Assembly: GCA_019348445.1 (NCBI GenBank)
Contig: JAHWJK010000076.1
Location: 2,536-8,222, forward strand
Length of the DNA: 5,687 nucleotides
DNA from: Actinomycetota bacterium
Lineage (GTDB): Bacteria; Actinomycetota; CADDZG01; WHSQ01
Reading direction: 5' to 3'
Part shown: in pieces, positions 5,338-5,687 of the stretch
Position numbering within the stretch: position 1 is the stretch's first letter
How the letters are laid out: every line of letters begins with the position of its first letter
Notes under the pieces: model-generated
The model's database searches: none
What the model was told of the DNA's origin: nothing
What the model saw: only the letters and a program-made list of their open reading frames with translations
Position numbers and translations under genes: made by a program

Positions 5338-5387
5338 GCCCCCCGCCCCCGTCGAACCTTGCTGACGACGATTTTCCAGAGGGGGGC
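5338..5387 (+). promoter_or_regulatory. Possible leader hairpin masking a ribosome binding site
   Basis: GCCCCCC at 5338-5344 is the exact complement of GGGGGGC at 5381-5387. The second arm is the ribosome binding site of the gene starting at 5392 (five bases from the G-run to the GTG). If transcribed together, a 7-bp helix with a 36-base loop could close off translation. Homopolymer arms pair easily by chance, and I could not locate the transcription start, so this is tentative. Confidence 0.25.
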
Positions 5388-5391
5388 AGAC

Positions 5392-5687
5392 GTGAAGCAT
5401 TTCCAGGTGCTCGGGCTTGCGGCCGTGATCGTGCTGTCGGCCTTAGGACCGGGAGTCGTCGACGCGTCGCCGCGCGACGTCGATCCCTACAAGACCACAC
5501 CCGCCGCGAAGTGTGGCCCCGGCTCCCGACCTGAAGGATCGACGCAAGGGCGTGTCCCGCGCAAGGACCACGAGAGTGGGCGCGCCAAGAAGGGTTACTT
5601 CTGCAACGCGAAGCAGCTCGCGAAGTTCGGCAATTCGGGCGGCTACCGCGTCCATCGCTACGTCGACAAGAAGGGGCACGAATGCGC
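5392..5687 (+). CDS. Exported cysteine-containing protein, N-terminal part (cut by window edge)
   Basis: GTG 5392 follows a GGGGGG run by 5 bases and opens a frame that runs off the window after 98 residues. Residues 1-25 form a Sec signal peptide: MKH, a hydrophobic core (VLGLAAVIVLSALG) and a VDA cleavage site before Ser26. There is no cysteine at the lipobox position, so it should be released rather than lipid-anchored. The mature part has cysteines at 41, 71 and 98 and the pattern CGPGSRPEGSTQGRVP, then SGRAKKGYFCN. This resembles, from memory, the start of secreted actinobacterial proteins that continue into LVIVD-repeat beta-propellers. That link is uncertain because the repeats would lie outside the window. 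The gap from the SGNH gene (76 bases) suggests its own promoter, but none is convincing. Confidence 0.75.
   Translation, partial: MKHFQVLGLAAVIVLSALGPGVVDASPRDVDPYKTTPAAKCGPGSRPEGSTQGRVPRKDHESGRAKKGYFCNAKQLAKFGNSGGYRVHRYVDKKGHEC

Noticed and set aside
5328..5342. GGGG/CCCC hairpin as terminator after the SGNH gene
   Set aside because: Only four base pairs with a seven-base loop and no T-run; too weak to support.

Overview
The window is GC-rich and most of its genes start with GTG. It carries a thiO-thiS-thiG cluster, two promoter-like elements of the actinobacterial SigB/SigF type, and a Rho_N-like basic protein of a kind common in Actinomycetota. I read it as chromosome from an actinomycete-like, possibly uncultured bacterium. 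The lineage is inferred from style and gene families only. No mobile element, CRISPR array, tRNA or rRNA was seen. Most of the content is ordinary housekeeping or stress-type chromosome, and I did not find a clearly new biological system.

Layout. Positions 1-84 hold the tail of an unidentified plus-strand gene. It converges on a minus-strand two-CBS-domain protein (162-581) across a perfect 12-bp hairpin (119-146) that probably terminates both. The 582-750 intergenic region is regulatory on both strands: a SigB/SigF-like promoter fires leftward into the CBS gene, and a TPP riboswitch (THI element) leads rightward into thiO. The genes thiO, thiS and thiG (751-2832) overlap or abut and supply the thiazole half of thiamin: ThiO makes dehydroglycine, ThiS carries sulfur as a thiocarboxylate, and ThiG condenses these with DXP. 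ThiF, ThiE, ThiC and ThiD are not in view.

thiG converges, with a 3-nt gap, on a minus-strand membrane-anchored protein of unknown function (2836-3288). Divergent from it is a plus-strand run: a small basic Rho_N/KGG-like protein (3367-3702), a DUF72/YecE-family protein (3704-4540) coupled to it by a 1-nt gap, and a membrane-anchored SGNH hydrolase (4560-5315). The run starts behind a second SigB/SigF-like promoter. The last gene (5392 to the window edge) encodes an exported cysteine-containing protein that is cut off by the window. Its ribosome binding site could be masked by an upstream C-tract.

The most useful observations are the TPP riboswitch whose 3' strand contains the thiO Shine-Dalgarno sequence, the matching promoter pair that may place the CBS gene and the Rho_N/DUF72/SGNH run in one stress regulon, and the re-use of the ThiS diglycine codons as the thiG ribosome binding site.
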